A DNA stretch of 64,000 bases from Jiangella alba (lineage in GTDB: Bacteria; Actinomycetota; Actinomycetes; Jiangellales; Jiangellaceae). Below, piece after piece: positions 8,697-18,000 of the stretch (positions are counted from its first letter, which is position 1; the number at the start of each line of letters is the position of its first letter). A program made the position numbers and the translations under genes. The DNA lies in contig NZ_FNUC01000002.1 of the NCBI RefSeq assembly GCF_900106035.1, positions 62,001 through 126,000 of the forward strand, read 5' to 3'. A model generated the notes under the pieces. The model was not told the DNA's origin. It did no database searches and saw only the letters and a list, made by a program, of their open reading frames with translations.

Positions 8697-10316
8697 GTGC
8701 TGACCGACAACGCAGACCTCCTCATCATCGGCGGCGGACTGGGCGGCGTCGCGGCCGCCCGCGCGGCGCTGACGCTGGGCCGGCGGGTGATCCTCACCGA
8801 GTCCGGCGACTGGCTGGGCGGCCAGCTGACCGGCCAGGCGGTCCCGCCGGACGAGCACCCGTGGATCGAGGGCGAGCACGTGTCCGCCGGCTACCGGGAG
8901 CTGCGCGGCCGGATCCGCGACTTCTACCGCCGCAACCACCCGCTGACGCCCGAGGCACGGGCCGACGAGCACCTGAATCCGGGGCAGGGGTTCGTGTCGG
9001 CGCTGTGCCACGAGCCGCGGGTCGCCGCCCTGGTGCTCGAGGAGATGGTGTCGCCGTGGCTGTCCTCCGGCGCCCTGACGCTGCTGCGCGGGGTGACGCC
9101 GGTGGCCGCGGCGCGCGACGGCGACCGTGTCACGTCGGTGACCGTGCGCGACCGGTCGGGCGCGGAGACGGTGCTGCGTGGTGACGTCGTCCTCGACGCC
9201 ACCGAGCTCGGCGACCTGCTGGAACTGGCCGGCGTCCCGCACGTGATCGGCGCGGAGTCGAAGGCCGAGACCGGCGAGTTGCACGCCCTGGACCGGGCCG
9301 ACCCGCTGGACCAGCAGGCGATCACGTGGTGCGCGGCGGTGGAGTACTGCCCCGGCGAGTCGCACGTGATCCCGGAGCCGGCCGGCTACGCCCGGTGGCG
9401 CGACACCGCCGACCCGCGCTGGCCCGGCTCGCAGCTGTCGTGGAACGACGTCCACCCGATCACCCTGGAGGAGCGGCACCGGCCGCTGTTCGCCGGAGCG
9501 CCGGCCGACGCGGTCACCGGCGCCGAGCGCGACCTGTGGCACTACCGCCGCATCGTCGCCCGCCGGCACTTCGACCACACGTTCGCCGGCGGCGACGTCA
9601 CCCTGATCAACTGGCCGCACGTCGACTACTGGGAGCTGCCGCTGCTCGGCGTCGACGCCGGCACCCGGCGGCGGGCGGTGGCCGAGGCGCGCGAGCTGAC
9701 TCTGTCGTTCGTCCACTGGATGCAGACCGCGGCCCCGCGCAGCGACGGCGGCACCGGCTATCCCGAGCTGCGGCTGCGCGGCGACGTGCTCGGCACCGAC
9801 GACGGGCTGGCGCGGGAGCCGTACATCCGCGAGTCGCGGCGGATCCGGGCGGCCTTCACCGTCACCGAGGCGCACATCGGCCGGGCGATGCGCGGCCGCG
9901 GCGCCGGGTCGGAGATCTTCCCGGACAGCGTCGGCATCGGCTATTACCGCATCGACCTGCACCCGTCCACGTCCGGCCGCAGCTATGTCGACATCGCCTC
10001 CTACCCGTTCCAGATCCCGCTCGGGGCGCTGGTCCCGACCTCGGTGTCGAACCTGCTGCCGGCGAACAAGAACATCGGCACCACTCACATCACCAACGGC
10101 GCCTACCGGCTGCACCCGGTCGAGTGGTCGATCGGCGAGGCGGCCGGCGCGCTGGCGGCCTACTGCCTCGAGGCCGGCCGCAGCCCCGCGCAGGTGCACG
10201 CCGACCCCGCGGACGTCCGCAAGCTGCAGGACCTGCTGGGCGAGTCGCTGGGCGTGCCGCTGGCCTGGCCCGACGAGATTCGGCGTCACGGGGGGAGCGG
10301 CGAGCCCGACGAGTAG
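8697..10316 (+). CDS. FAD-dependent oxidoreductase (PF12831-like)
   Basis: This 539-residue protein opens with a dinucleotide-binding motif ([18 protein letters not shown], about residues 7-24) followed by an acidic end of the second strand (ILTES), as in FAD oxidoreductases of the PF12831 type. Later blocks include [18 protein letters not shown] and a C-terminal FAD-side motif ([22 protein letters not shown]). It starts with GTG behind GGAAAGG. It is the last gene of the LacI-importer operon. Such enzymes are common in glycan-use clusters of actinomycetes and may oxidise a sugar or its product, but the substrate cannot be stated from sequence. Confidence 0.85.
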   Translation: MLTDNADLLIIGGGLGGVAAARAALTLGRRVILTESGDWLGGQLTGQAVPPDEHPWIEGEHVSAGYRELRGRIRDFYRRNHPLTPEARADEHLNPGQGFVSALCHEPRVAALVLEEMVSPWLSSGALTLLRGVTPVAAARDGDRVTSVTVRDRSGAETVLRGDVVLDATELGDLLELAGVPHVIGAESKAETGELHALDRADPLDQQAITWCAAVEYCPGESHVIPEPAGYARWRDTADPRWPGSQLSWNDVHPITLEERHRPLFAGAPADAVTGAERDLWHYRRIVARRHFDHTFAGGDVTLINWPHVDYWELPLLGVDAGTRRRAVAEARELTLSFVHWMQTAAPRSDGGTGYPELRLRGDVLGTDDGLAREPYIRESRRIRAAFTVTEAHIGRAMRGRGAGSEIFPDSVGIGYYRIDLHPSTSGRSYVDIASYPFQIPLGALVPTSVSNLLPANKNIGTTHITNGAYRLHPVEWSIGEAAGALAAYCLEAGRSPAQVHADPADVRKLQDLLGESLGVPLAWPDEIRRHGGSGEPDE

Positions 10317-10329
10317 AGTGTCGGGCGAC

Positions 10330-11733
10330 ATGAGCAAACATTCCGTCGCGATCGTCACGCTCGGCTGCAGCCGCAACGAGGTCGACTCCGAAGAACTGGC
10401 CGGCCGTCTCGACGCCGACGGCTTCGAGCTCGTCGCCGACCCCGCGTCCGCCGAGACCGTCCTGGTCAACACCTGCGGCTTCGTCGAGCAGGCCAAGAAG
10501 GACTCCGTCGACTCCCTGCTGGCCGCCGCCGACCTCAAGACGTCCGGCGCCACCAAGGCCGTCGTCGCGGTCGGCTGCATGGCCGAGCGGTACGGCGTCG
10601 AGCTGGCGTCCGAGCTGCCCGAAGCTGACGCCGTTCTGGGCTTCGACGACTACGCGGCCATCGGCGAGCGGCTGCGGGGGATCCTCGGCGGCGCGGCGCA
10701 CGTCGCGCACGTGCCGCGCGACCGCCGCAAGCTGCTGCCCGTCACCCCGGTCGAGCGACAGGCCGCCGCCTACGCCGCGCCCGACCTCCCGGCCGGGATG
10801 TCGCCGGCGTCCGGGCCGCGGGCGGTGCGGCGGCGGCTCGACGGCGGTCCCATGGCGCCGCTGAAGCTGGCCAGCGGCTGCGACCGCGCCTGCACGTTCT
10901 GCGCCATCCCGATGTTCCGCGGCTCGTTCCTGTCCCGCCGCCCGTCCGACGTGCTGGCCGACGCGCGCTGGCTGGCCGAGCAGGGCGTGCGCGAGCTGTT
11001 CCTCGTCAGCGAGAACTCGACGTCGTACGGCAAGGACCTCGGCGACCTCCGGCTGCTGGAGACGCTGCTGCCGTCGCTGGCCGAGGTCGACGGCATCGAG
11101 CGGGTGCGGGTGTCGTACCTGCAGCCGGCCGAGATGCGCCCCACGCTGGTCGATGCCATGCTCTCCACGCCCGGCGTCGTCCCGTACTTCGACCTGTCCT
11201 TCCAGCACGCAAGCACGCCGCTGCTGCGCCGGATGAAGCGGTTCGGCGGGACCGACTCGTTCCTCTCGCTGATCGAGTCGGTGCGGTCCCGGGTGCCGGC
11301 CGCCGGCGTCCGGTCCAACGTCATCGTCGGGTTCCCCGGCGAGACCGAGGACGACGTCGCCGAGCTGGAGTCGTTCCTCACCCAGGCCCGCCTCGACGTC
11401 GTCGGCGTGTTCGGCTACTCCGACGAGGACGGCACCGAGGCCGCGTCGTTCGACGGCAAGCTCGACGCCGACGAGATCTCCGAACGGGTCGAGCGCATCG
11501 GCGACCTCGTCGAGGAGCTGGTCGCCCAGCGTGCCGAGGACCGCGTCGGCGAGACGGTGTCCGTGCTGGTCGAGTCGGTGCTGCCGGACGGCCGGGTCGA
11601 GGGCCGGGCCGAGCACCAGGGCCCCGAGGTCGACGGCACCACCGTGGTGTCCGGCGTCAGCGCGGCCGTCGGCGACATCGTCACGGCCATCGTTACCGGC
11701 AGTGACGGCGCCGACCTGCTCGCCGTCCCCTAA
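10330..11733 (+). CDS. rimO: Ribosomal protein S12 methylthiotransferase RimO
   Basis: This 467-residue protein has an N-terminal UPF0004 domain ([17 protein letters not shown]), a radical-SAM core with the C-x3-C-x2-C cluster motif in [15 protein letters not shown], and a C-terminal TRAM domain. The signature ends [10 protein letters not shown], as in RimO rather than MiaB. It adds a methylthio group to the conserved Asp of ribosomal protein S12. A TAGAGT -10-like element (10314-10319, containing the previous gene's stop) lies 10 bases before the ATG, so a short-leader or leaderless transcript is possible. An in-frame GTG at 10318 is a less likely start. Confidence 0.95.
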   Translation: MSKHSVAIVTLGCSRNEVDSEELAGRLDADGFELVADPASAETVLVNTCGFVEQAKKDSVDSLLAAADLKTSGATKAVVAVGCMAERYGVELASELPEADAVLGFDDYAAIGERLRGILGGAAHVAHVPRDRRKLLPVTPVERQAAAYAAPDLPAGMSPASGPRAVRRRLDGGPMAPLKLASGCDRACTFCAIPMFRGSFLSRRPSDVLADARWLAEQGVRELFLVSENSTSYGKDLGDLRLLETLLPSLAEVDGIERVRVSYLQPAEMRPTLVDAMLSTPGVVPYFDLSFQHASTPLLRRMKRFGGTDSFLSLIESVRSRVPAAGVRSNVIVGFPGETEDDVAELESFLTQARLDVVGVFGYSDEDGTEAASFDGKLDADEISERVERIGDLVEELVAQRAEDRVGETVSVLVESVLPDGRVEGRAEHQGPEVDGTTVVSGVSAAVGDIVTAIVTGSDGADLLAVP

Positions 11734-11742
11734 CCTTGCCCC

Positions 11743-12318
11743 GTGGCCGAACCGTCGACCTCCCCGCCCAGCCCGTGGAACGTCGCCAACGCGCTGACCA
11801 TTCTGCGGGTGGTGCTGGTGCCGCTGTTCGGCTGGCTGCTGCTGCGGCACGGGGGCGACGACGACGCGTCGCGGGTGGCCGCGTTCGTCGCGTTCGGCGT
11901 CGCGATGACGACCGACCGGCTCGACGGCGACCTCGCGCGGCGCCGCGGCCTGGTCACCGACTTCGGCAAGATCGCCGACCCGATCGCCGACAAGGCGCTC
12001 ACCGGCATGGCGTTCGTCGGGCTGTCGCTGCTCGGTGAGCTGCCCTGGTGGGTGACGGTGATCGTGCTGGTGCGCGAGTGGGGCATCACGGTGCTGCGGT
12101 TCGCCGTCATCCGGTACGGCGTCATGGCGGCCAACCGCGGCGGCAAGCTGAAGACCGTCCTGCAGACGCTGGCGCTGGGCCTGTACATCCTGCCGCTGCC
12201 CGGCTGGTTCGACCCGATCGAGGCGACGGTCATGGCGGCCGCCGTCATCGTCACCGTCGTCACCGGCGTCGACTACGTGTTGTCGGCGATCCGGCTGCGG
12301 CGGAGCGCGACACCGTGA
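11743..12318 (+). CDS. pgsA: CDP-diacylglycerol-glycerol-3-phosphate 3-phosphatidyltransferase
   Basis: This 191-residue membrane protein has the CDP-alcohol phosphotransferase signature D-x2-D-G-x2-A-R-x8-G-x3-D-x3-D intact in DRLDGDLARRRG through FGKIADPIADK. It makes phosphatidylglycerophosphate, the first step to phosphatidylglycerol and cardiolipin. Four hydrophobic segments follow. The start is GTG at 11743. TAACCT (11731-11736) lies exactly 6 bases upstream, which fits a leaderless transcript. The order rimO-pgsA-cinA-like-clgR is conserved in actinomycetes. The stop overlaps the next start (GTGA). Confidence 0.95.
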   Translation: MAEPSTSPPSPWNVANALTILRVVLVPLFGWLLLRHGGDDDASRVAAFVAFGVAMTTDRLDGDLARRRGLVTDFGKIADPIADKALTGMAFVGLSLLGELPWWVTVIVLVREWGITVLRFAVIRYGVMAANRGGKLKTVLQTLALGLYILPLPGWFDPIEATVMAAAVIVTVVTGVDYVLSAIRLRRSATP

Positions 12319-12791
12319 ACGCCGTCGCCGCCTCGGTGGTGGCCCAGCTGGCCGGCCGCGGGCTGACGGTCGCCGCGGCGGAGTCGCTGACCGGCGGGCT
12401 GGTGTGCGCGGCGCTGACGTCGGTTCCGGGGTCGTCCGCGGTGGTCCGGGGTGGGGTGGTGGTGTACGCGACCTCGTTGAAGGAGTCGCTGGCCGGGGTG
12501 CCCGCTGCGGTGCTGGCGGCCGACGGTCCGGTGGCGGCGTCGACGGCCGCGGCCATGGCGTCCGGCGTGCGCGACCGGCTGGGCGCGTCCGTCGGTGTGG
12601 CGACGACCGGGGTGGCCGGGCCCGATTCCCAGGACGGTCACCCGCCGGGCACCGTGCACGTCGCGGTGGCCTCCTCCGACGGCGGGGTGCGGGTGCGCTC
12701 GTTCACCGGCCCGACGGCGCTTCGCGGCGACCGGTCGGAGGTGCGGGCGGCGACCGTGGCGGCCGTTCTGGAGCTGTTGTCCGAGGTGTGA
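12315..12791 (+). CDS. CinA-family protein (nicotinamide-nucleotide amidohydrolase domain)
   Basis: This 158-residue protein consists only of the CinA C-terminal domain, with AAAESLTGGL near residue 21 and TTGVAGPDSQ near residue 96. Such stand-alone domains (PncC type) convert nicotinamide mononucleotide to nicotinic acid mononucleotide in NAD recycling. It starts with GTG inside a GTGA overlap with pgsA, so it is translated in coupling. Activity is inferred from the family. Confidence 0.9.
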   Translation: MNAVAASVVAQLAGRGLTVAAAESLTGGLVCAALTSVPGSSAVVRGGVVVYATSLKESLAGVPAAVLAADGPVAASTAAAMASGVRDRLGASVGVATTGVAGPDSQDGHPPGTVHVAVASSDGGVRVRSFTGPTALRGDRSEVRAATVAAVLELLSEV

Positions 12792-12962
12792 GATGCCGTC
12801 GAGGCCGCCGGGAATCCTGGGGCGTGCCGGGGCGTTTCAGACCGTGAGATGAATTCTTCTGTGCACCCCGTCGTTCCCGGCGAGGCTGGAAACGCAAACG
12901 TACGAAACAGAAGGTACGGTGGACTCAAGCACAGTCGAGACGAATCGCGAGAGGGGTAGCCG

Positions 12963-13274
12963 ATGGTTCTCATCAGACGGCTCGTCGGCGATGTCTTGAG
13001 GCGTCGCCGTATCGAGCAGGGCCGCACCCTTCGCGAGATCTCGGCCGCGGCACGCGTGAGTCTCGGGTACCTGTCCGAGGTCGAGCGTGGCCGCAAGGAA
13101 GCGTCGTCCGAGCTGCTCGCGGCCATCTGCGAGGCGCTGGATCTTCCGATGTCCGAGGTGCTGCGTGAGGTCAGCGACGAGATGATGCGTGTCGAGGCGG
13201 CGGCGGTGGGTGCGCTCACCGAGCTGCGTCCCCGCGAGTCCGCCCGGCCTCGCGACGTCGTCAGGGTCGGCTGA
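12963..13274 (+). CDS. clgR: ClgR-type Cro/CI-family regulator of Clp protease genes
   Basis: This 103-residue protein has an XRE-type helix-turn-helix ([23 protein letters not shown], about residues 21-43) followed by [23 protein letters not shown], matching the ClgR/PopR family of actinomycetes. ClgR activates clpP, clpC and other proteolysis genes under stress. Its position after pgsA-cinA is the conserved one. An AGAGGGG site precedes the ATG. The 171 bases upstream hold a possible TACGGT -10 (12915-12920). I do not see a convincing -35 or a clear ClgR site. Confidence 0.9.
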   Translation: MVLIRRLVGDVLRRRRIEQGRTLREISAAARVSLGYLSEVERGRKEASSELLAAICEALDLPMSEVLREVSDEMMRVEAAAVGALTELRPRESARPRDVVRVG

Positions 13275-13291
13275 CGCTGCTGCCGGAGTCG

Positions 13292-13801
13292 TTGCCGCGG
13301 TCGAAGCCTGCCCCGGAGTTCCGTGACGCCATGGCCCGCCTGGCGGGTGGTGTGGCGTTGCTCACGGTGCTCGATCCGGTCGGGCGCGACTGCGGCCTCA
13401 CCGTCACCGCCGTGTCGTCGGTGTCGTTGGAGCCGCCGCTGGTGCTGGCGTGCGTCAAGAAGGACGGCTTCATCCACGACGCCCTCTTCGTCGCCGACGG
13501 CTGGTCGCTGTCGTTCCTGGCCGCCGACCAGCTGGCGCTGTCCGACTACGCCGCCCGCGAGCGCCACCCCGGCGCCCGCGACGACTTCTCGCCCTGGCCG
13601 ACGCGCCGTGCCGCCCGCGGCGAACTGATCTTCACCGGCGCCGTCGCCGCCGTCGAATGCGCCCCGTTCTCCCTGGTCGACGCCGGTGACCACACCATCG
13701 CCCTGGGCCGCGTCACCTCCGTCGCCCGCGACGCCGACGGTGCAGTGCCGCTGGTTCACGTGGATCGGCGCTACTACGAGCCCGGCCCCGAGGTCTCCTG
13801 A
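13292..13801 (+). CDS. Flavin reductase family protein
   Basis: This protein of about 169 residues has the flavin-reductase-like split-barrel fold: FRDAMARLAGGVALLTV, the flavin-binding segment GLTVTAVSSVSLEPPLVLACV, and a closing HVDRRYYE. Members bind FMN or FAD and often supply reduced flavin to monooxygenases. TTG at 13292 (GGAG just upstream) keeps the whole N-terminal helix. ATG at 13331 would remove 13 residues of the conserved start. No partner monooxygenase is adjacent. Confidence 0.85.
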   Translation: MPRSKPAPEFRDAMARLAGGVALLTVLDPVGRDCGLTVTAVSSVSLEPPLVLACVKKDGFIHDALFVADGWSLSFLAADQLALSDYAARERHPGARDDFSPWPTRRAARGELIFTGAVAAVECAPFSLVDAGDHTIALGRVTSVARDADGAVPLVHVDRRYYEPGPEVS

Positions 13802-13818
13802 CGCACCCCACCGCCCGT

Positions 13819-13899
13819 TGCCCGGCCCCGGGCACCCGCGGCCTGCCGCCTGGCGCCCGCCTCCCAGCCCTTGGCACCCGCCGCCCGGCGTCGCGGGCG
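13819..13899. terminator. Convergent terminator hairpins
   Basis: Between convergent genes lie TGCCCGG-CC-CCGGGCA (13819-13834) and CGCCCG-gcgtcg-CGGGCG (13882-13899). Neither has a T-run, as is usual for actinomycete hairpin terminators. Confidence 0.5.
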
Positions 13900-13907
13900 C
13901 GGCGGCG

Positions 13908-14354
13908 TCAGCGGATGACCGATGAGGCGGTCGGACCGGGGCGCACCATGAACTTGTCGATCGACTCGATCGGCGCGAACCCCAGCGGCGCGTACACCCC
14001 GTGCGCGTCGAGGGTGGCCAGCATCCAGCGCTCGACGGCGGCGTGTTCGGGGTGTTCCAGGACGGCGTTGACCAGGACTCTGGCCAGCCCCTTCCCGCGG
14101 TGCTCGGGCAGCACGAACACGTCGGCCAGCCACGCGAACGTCGTCCCGTCGCCGACGACGCGGGCGAACCCGCCCTGCGCACCGTCGGGTGCGTAGAGGC
14201 CGACGCAGTCGGAGCGGCGCAGCGCCCGTTCCACCGTCTCGCGTGAACGGTGCTTGCTCCAGTACGTCGTCAGCAGGAACCCGACGATGACGTCGAGATC
14301 GAGCCGCTCCGGGTCGTCGTCGACCTCGTAGCCGGCGTGCGTCGCGAGGATCAT
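13908..14354 (-). CDS. GNAT-family N-acetyltransferase
   Basis: This 148-residue protein shows the acetyl-CoA-binding motif of GNAT enzymes (LADVFVLPEHRGKGLARVLVNAVL, with R-G-K-G-L-A at the pyrophosphate loop) and a C-terminal LGFAPIESIDKFMVRP typical of the subgroup related to a GNAT of Bacillus. The ligand to be acetylated is unknown. It is convergent with the flavin reductase and stands alone, bordered on its upstream side by the 66-bp dyad-repeat region. Confidence 0.85.
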   Translation of the reverse strand: MILATHAGYEVDDDPERLDLDVIVGFLLTTYWSKHRSRETVERALRRSDCVGLYAPDGAQGGFARVVGDGTTFAWLADVFVLPEHRGKGLARVLVNAVLEHPEHAAVERWMLATLDAHGVYAPLGFAPIESIDKFMVRPGPTASSVIR

Positions 14355-15072
14355 TCGGTCAGGCTACTCACCACGGCCGGGTCCGGGTCCGCGTGCCTTG
14401 CCTCGCGCACGTCCCGTGCCGCCGGTCGGAGGTGGGCCTGCGCCTGCACCGCGGAGTGGCGGTCTTGGCGGGGGTGACGCTGGTGCCAATGGTTGGCGTC
14501 TGGGTCACCCGTGGCGGTCATCGGGTGCCTGCGCGTGGGGTGACGCTGGTGCCAACGGTTGGCGTGTGGGTCACCCTGTGGCGGTCGAGGTCGCGGGGTG
14601 TTGGGGCGGGGGTGACGGCGGTGCCAATGGTTGGCGTCTGGGTCACCCGTGGCGGTCATCGGGTGCCTGCGCGTGGGGTGACGGCGGTGCCAACGGTTGG
14701 CGTCTGGGTCACCCGTGGCGGTCATCGGGTGCCTGCGCGTGGGGTGACGGCGGTGCCAACGGTTGGCGTCTGAGTCACCCGGCTCGGTCGCCCGGTCCTG
14801 GGGTCGGCGGCGGCTCGATGGCTGCCCGGCCGGCGCGCCTGGCCAGCGCTGACCTGGGAGCGGGCCGGCGATGTCGTGCCGAGCAGGCTCCGCGGCGTCC
14901 GGCGTCCGGCGTCCGGCGGGCTGTGCGGCGTCCATGGGGCTCGGTCGTGTCCGGCGGGGTCGGTCGCGTTCAGCAGGCTCTGTCACGCCCGAGCCAGCTC
15001 GGTAACACCCAGCAGAACTCCGTCGCGACCAGCTGGTTCGCGCGGCGAGGTCAGCGCGGCGTGGGCCGGTTT
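14355..15072. other. 718-bp gene-free region containing dyad repeats
   Basis: This lies between the starts-side of the GNAT gene and the end of lhr. It holds the five dyad repeats described separately and, near 14890-14925, a short run of GCGTCCG repeats. I see no credible gene. The plus-strand open frame here exists only because it is antisense to lhr and the repeat length is a multiple of three. Confidence 0.6.
14472..14780. repeat. Five 39-bp nested-dyad repeats at 66-bp spacing
   Basis: Copies lie at 14472-14510, 14538-14576, 14610-14648, 14676-14714 and 14742-14780. Each begins GGGTGAC and ends GTCACCC (one base changed in the last copy: GAGTCACCC). Each contains a second dyad GCCAA-YGG-TTGGC at the centre. 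Starts are 66, 72, 66 and 66 bases apart. Linkers such as GTGGCGGTCATCGGGTGCC are also repeated, so this is a tandem array with one diverged unit. Confidence 0.9.
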
Positions 15073-18000
15073 TCAGCCGCGCAGGCGCAGCCCCCGTGGC
15101 GTGACGTGGAAGCCGGCGGCGGTGAGGGCCTCGCCCAGGGGAGTGGCGGTGACCTGGGCGCCGTCGGCACGTTCGACCCGCAGCGCGCCGAGCGCACCCT
15201 CGCGCACCGACAGCGCCAGCGCGTCGGCCGCCGCGCGGAGCCGGTCGGGCTCGTCGGTCCAGGACAGCAGCGTGCGGCCGCCGCGCTCGACGTACAGGGA
15301 GAGCTCGCCGTCGATCAGCACGACCAGCGCGCCCGCCTTGCGGCCTGGCCGATGCCCCGCCGACCCCGACTCGCCGCGTTCCGGCCACGGCAGCGCCGCG
15401 CCGTACGGGTTGGCCGGGTCGGTCGCCGCCAGCACCAGCGCGCTGGCCGGCCGGGCGTCGTCGAGGTGGGAGAACGAACGCAGCCGGTCGACCGCACCGG
15501 GCGTGCCGAACTGCGCCGCACCCAGGCCGGCGACGAAGTAGCCGCGCCGGGCCCGGCCGGTGTCCTCGAACGCCGACAGCACCCGGTACGCCGCCGCGAA
15601 CCCGCCGGGCAGCCGCTCGGCCTGCACCGCACCGCGCGTCACGACGCCGTGCCGGTCGAGCAGCGCCTCGGCGGCCGCATGCGCGCGCCGCGTGGTGTCG
15701 GTGTCGCGGTCGGGCAGCAGCGACCACCGTCCGGCCGCCGCCGGAGGTCCCGAGCGCGACGGCATCGAAGACCGTCCGCGCGCATACCGCGACCGCGGCC
15801 GGGCCGGCCGGGACCGGTGCGCCGGCCGTCCGGTCAGCAGCGACCGCAACGGCGTCAGCGTGTCGTTGGTGACCAGGCCGGCCCACACCAGATCCCACAG
15901 CGCCGTCGTCAGCGTCGCGTCCTCGGGCGGCGTCGGCACCAGCGCCGTCACCGCGTCGCTGAGCTGCCGGAAGAAGTACGCCCCGCCGCCGTCGAGAGTC
16001 TCGAGCACCGCCCTGTGCAGCTCGCCCTCGGCGTCGGCGAGATCGACGTCGGGCAACGTGAGGTGCGCGGCGTCGGCGAGGTGCAGCGACACCCACCCGT
16101 CCGACCCCGGCAGCGTGCCGTGCCCCGACCACACCACCTCGCCGGCCGCCGTCAGCTCGTCCAGCCAGGCCGGCGAGTAGCCGGCGACCCGGACCGGCAG
16201 CACCAGCGACTCCAGTGCGCTGGCCGGCACCGCCGCCCCGCCCAGTTGCTCGACCACGCGCAGCACGCCGTCGGCGCCGCGCAGCGAACTGCCCACCGAC
16301 TGCCACGCCGGCAGGAACCGCCCCAGCGTCGCGGCGTCGACCGGCTCGGCCTCCTTGCGCAGCGCCGCCAGCGACCGGCGTCGCAGCAGCCGCAGCACTT
16401 CAGCGTCGCACCACTCGGTGCCGGTGCGCCCGGGCCGCAGCTCGCCCTCGACGACGCGGCCCTCGGCCGACAGCCGGCGCAGCGTCGACACGACCACCGC
16501 GACGCCCAGCCCGAACCGTTCGGCCAGCTCAGCCGCGTGGAACGGGCCGTGCGTGCGGGCGTACCGGGCCACGATGTCGCCGAGGGGATCGGGCACCGGC
16601 GCCGTGAACGCGTCGTGCACCCCGCCGGGCAGCGCCACGCCGAGCGCGTCGCGCAGCCGAGCGGCGTCCTCGACGACGGCCCACACCTCCTGGCCGGCGA
16701 TGCGCACCGCGATGACGCGCCGCTGTTTCACCAGGTCGTCGAGGTGTCCGGCGGCGTCGGCCGGCTCGACGGACCGGGCCGCCACCTCGTCCGTCGTCAG
16801 CGGGCCGAGCAGCCGCAGGAGGTCGGCCACCCCCTCCGCGTCGCGGGCCCGCCGTTCCGGGACCAGCCGCTGCAGCTCGGCCTCGGTGCGCTCGACCACC
16901 TCGAGGTCGAGCAGCTCACGCAGCTCGGTCTGCCCGAGCAGTTCGGCCAACAGCGCGGAGTCGAGTGTCAGCGCCTGTGCCCGCCGCTCGGCCAGCGGGG
17001 AGTCGCCCTCGTACATGAACGCCGCGACATACCCGAACAGCAGCGACCGCGCGAACGGCGACGGCGTCGGGGTCTCGACCTCGACCACCTTGATCTGCCG
17101 GCCCGCGACGCGGCGCATGAGGTCGCGCAGGCCGTCGAGGTCGTAAACGTCCTGCAGGCACTCGCGCATGGTCTCGAGCAGCATAGGGAACGACCCGTAC
17201 TTCGACGCGACCTGCAGCAGTTGCGCCGACCGCTGCCGCTGCTGCCACAGCGGCGACCGGCGGTCGGGGGAGCGACGGGGCAGCAGCAGCGCCCGCGCGG
17301 CGCACTCGCGGAACCGCGACGCGAACAGCGCCGACCCGCCGACCTCGCCGGTGACGATGTCGTCCAGCTCGTCGGGGTCGAGCACCACCAGCCGGGCGTC
17401 GGGCGCCTCGGCGCCGGACAGCTCGTCGACGCCGTCGAGGGTGTCGGGGATGCGCAGCACGATGCCGTCGTCGGCGTGCGCCGCCTGGACGTCGACGCCG
17501 TACCGCTCGCGCAGTCGCGCCCCGATGGCCAGCGCCCACGGCGCGTGCACGCGCGCGCCGTACGGCGAGTGCACGATCAGCCGCCAATCGCCGAGCTCGT
17601 CGCGGAACCGCTCGACCACCAGCGTGCGGTCGTCGGGCACGTGACCGGTGGCCTCGCGCTGGTCGCGGACGTAGTCGAGGAGGTTGTCGACGGCCCATTC
17701 GTCCAGCCCGGCGCCGGCCGCGCGCTCGCGCGCCTTCGGCTCGGGCAGCTTGTTGATCTCGCGGACGAACCCGCCGACGGCCGCGCCCAGCTCGGCCGGG
17801 CGGCCCAAGGTGTCGCCGTGCCAGAACGGCAGCTTGCCCGGGTGGCCGGGTGCGGGGGAGACCATGACGCGGTCGTGCGTGATGTCTTCGATGCGCCAGC
17901 TGGTGGCGCCCAGCGCGAACACGTCGCCGACCCGCGACTCGTAGACCATCTCCTCGTCCAGCTCGCCGACCCGCGCGCCGCCGCGGCGGGGATCGGAGCC

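Noticed and set aside
14472..14780. CRISPR or REP array
   Set aside because: The units are long dyads and the linkers are repeated, so there are no variable spacers.
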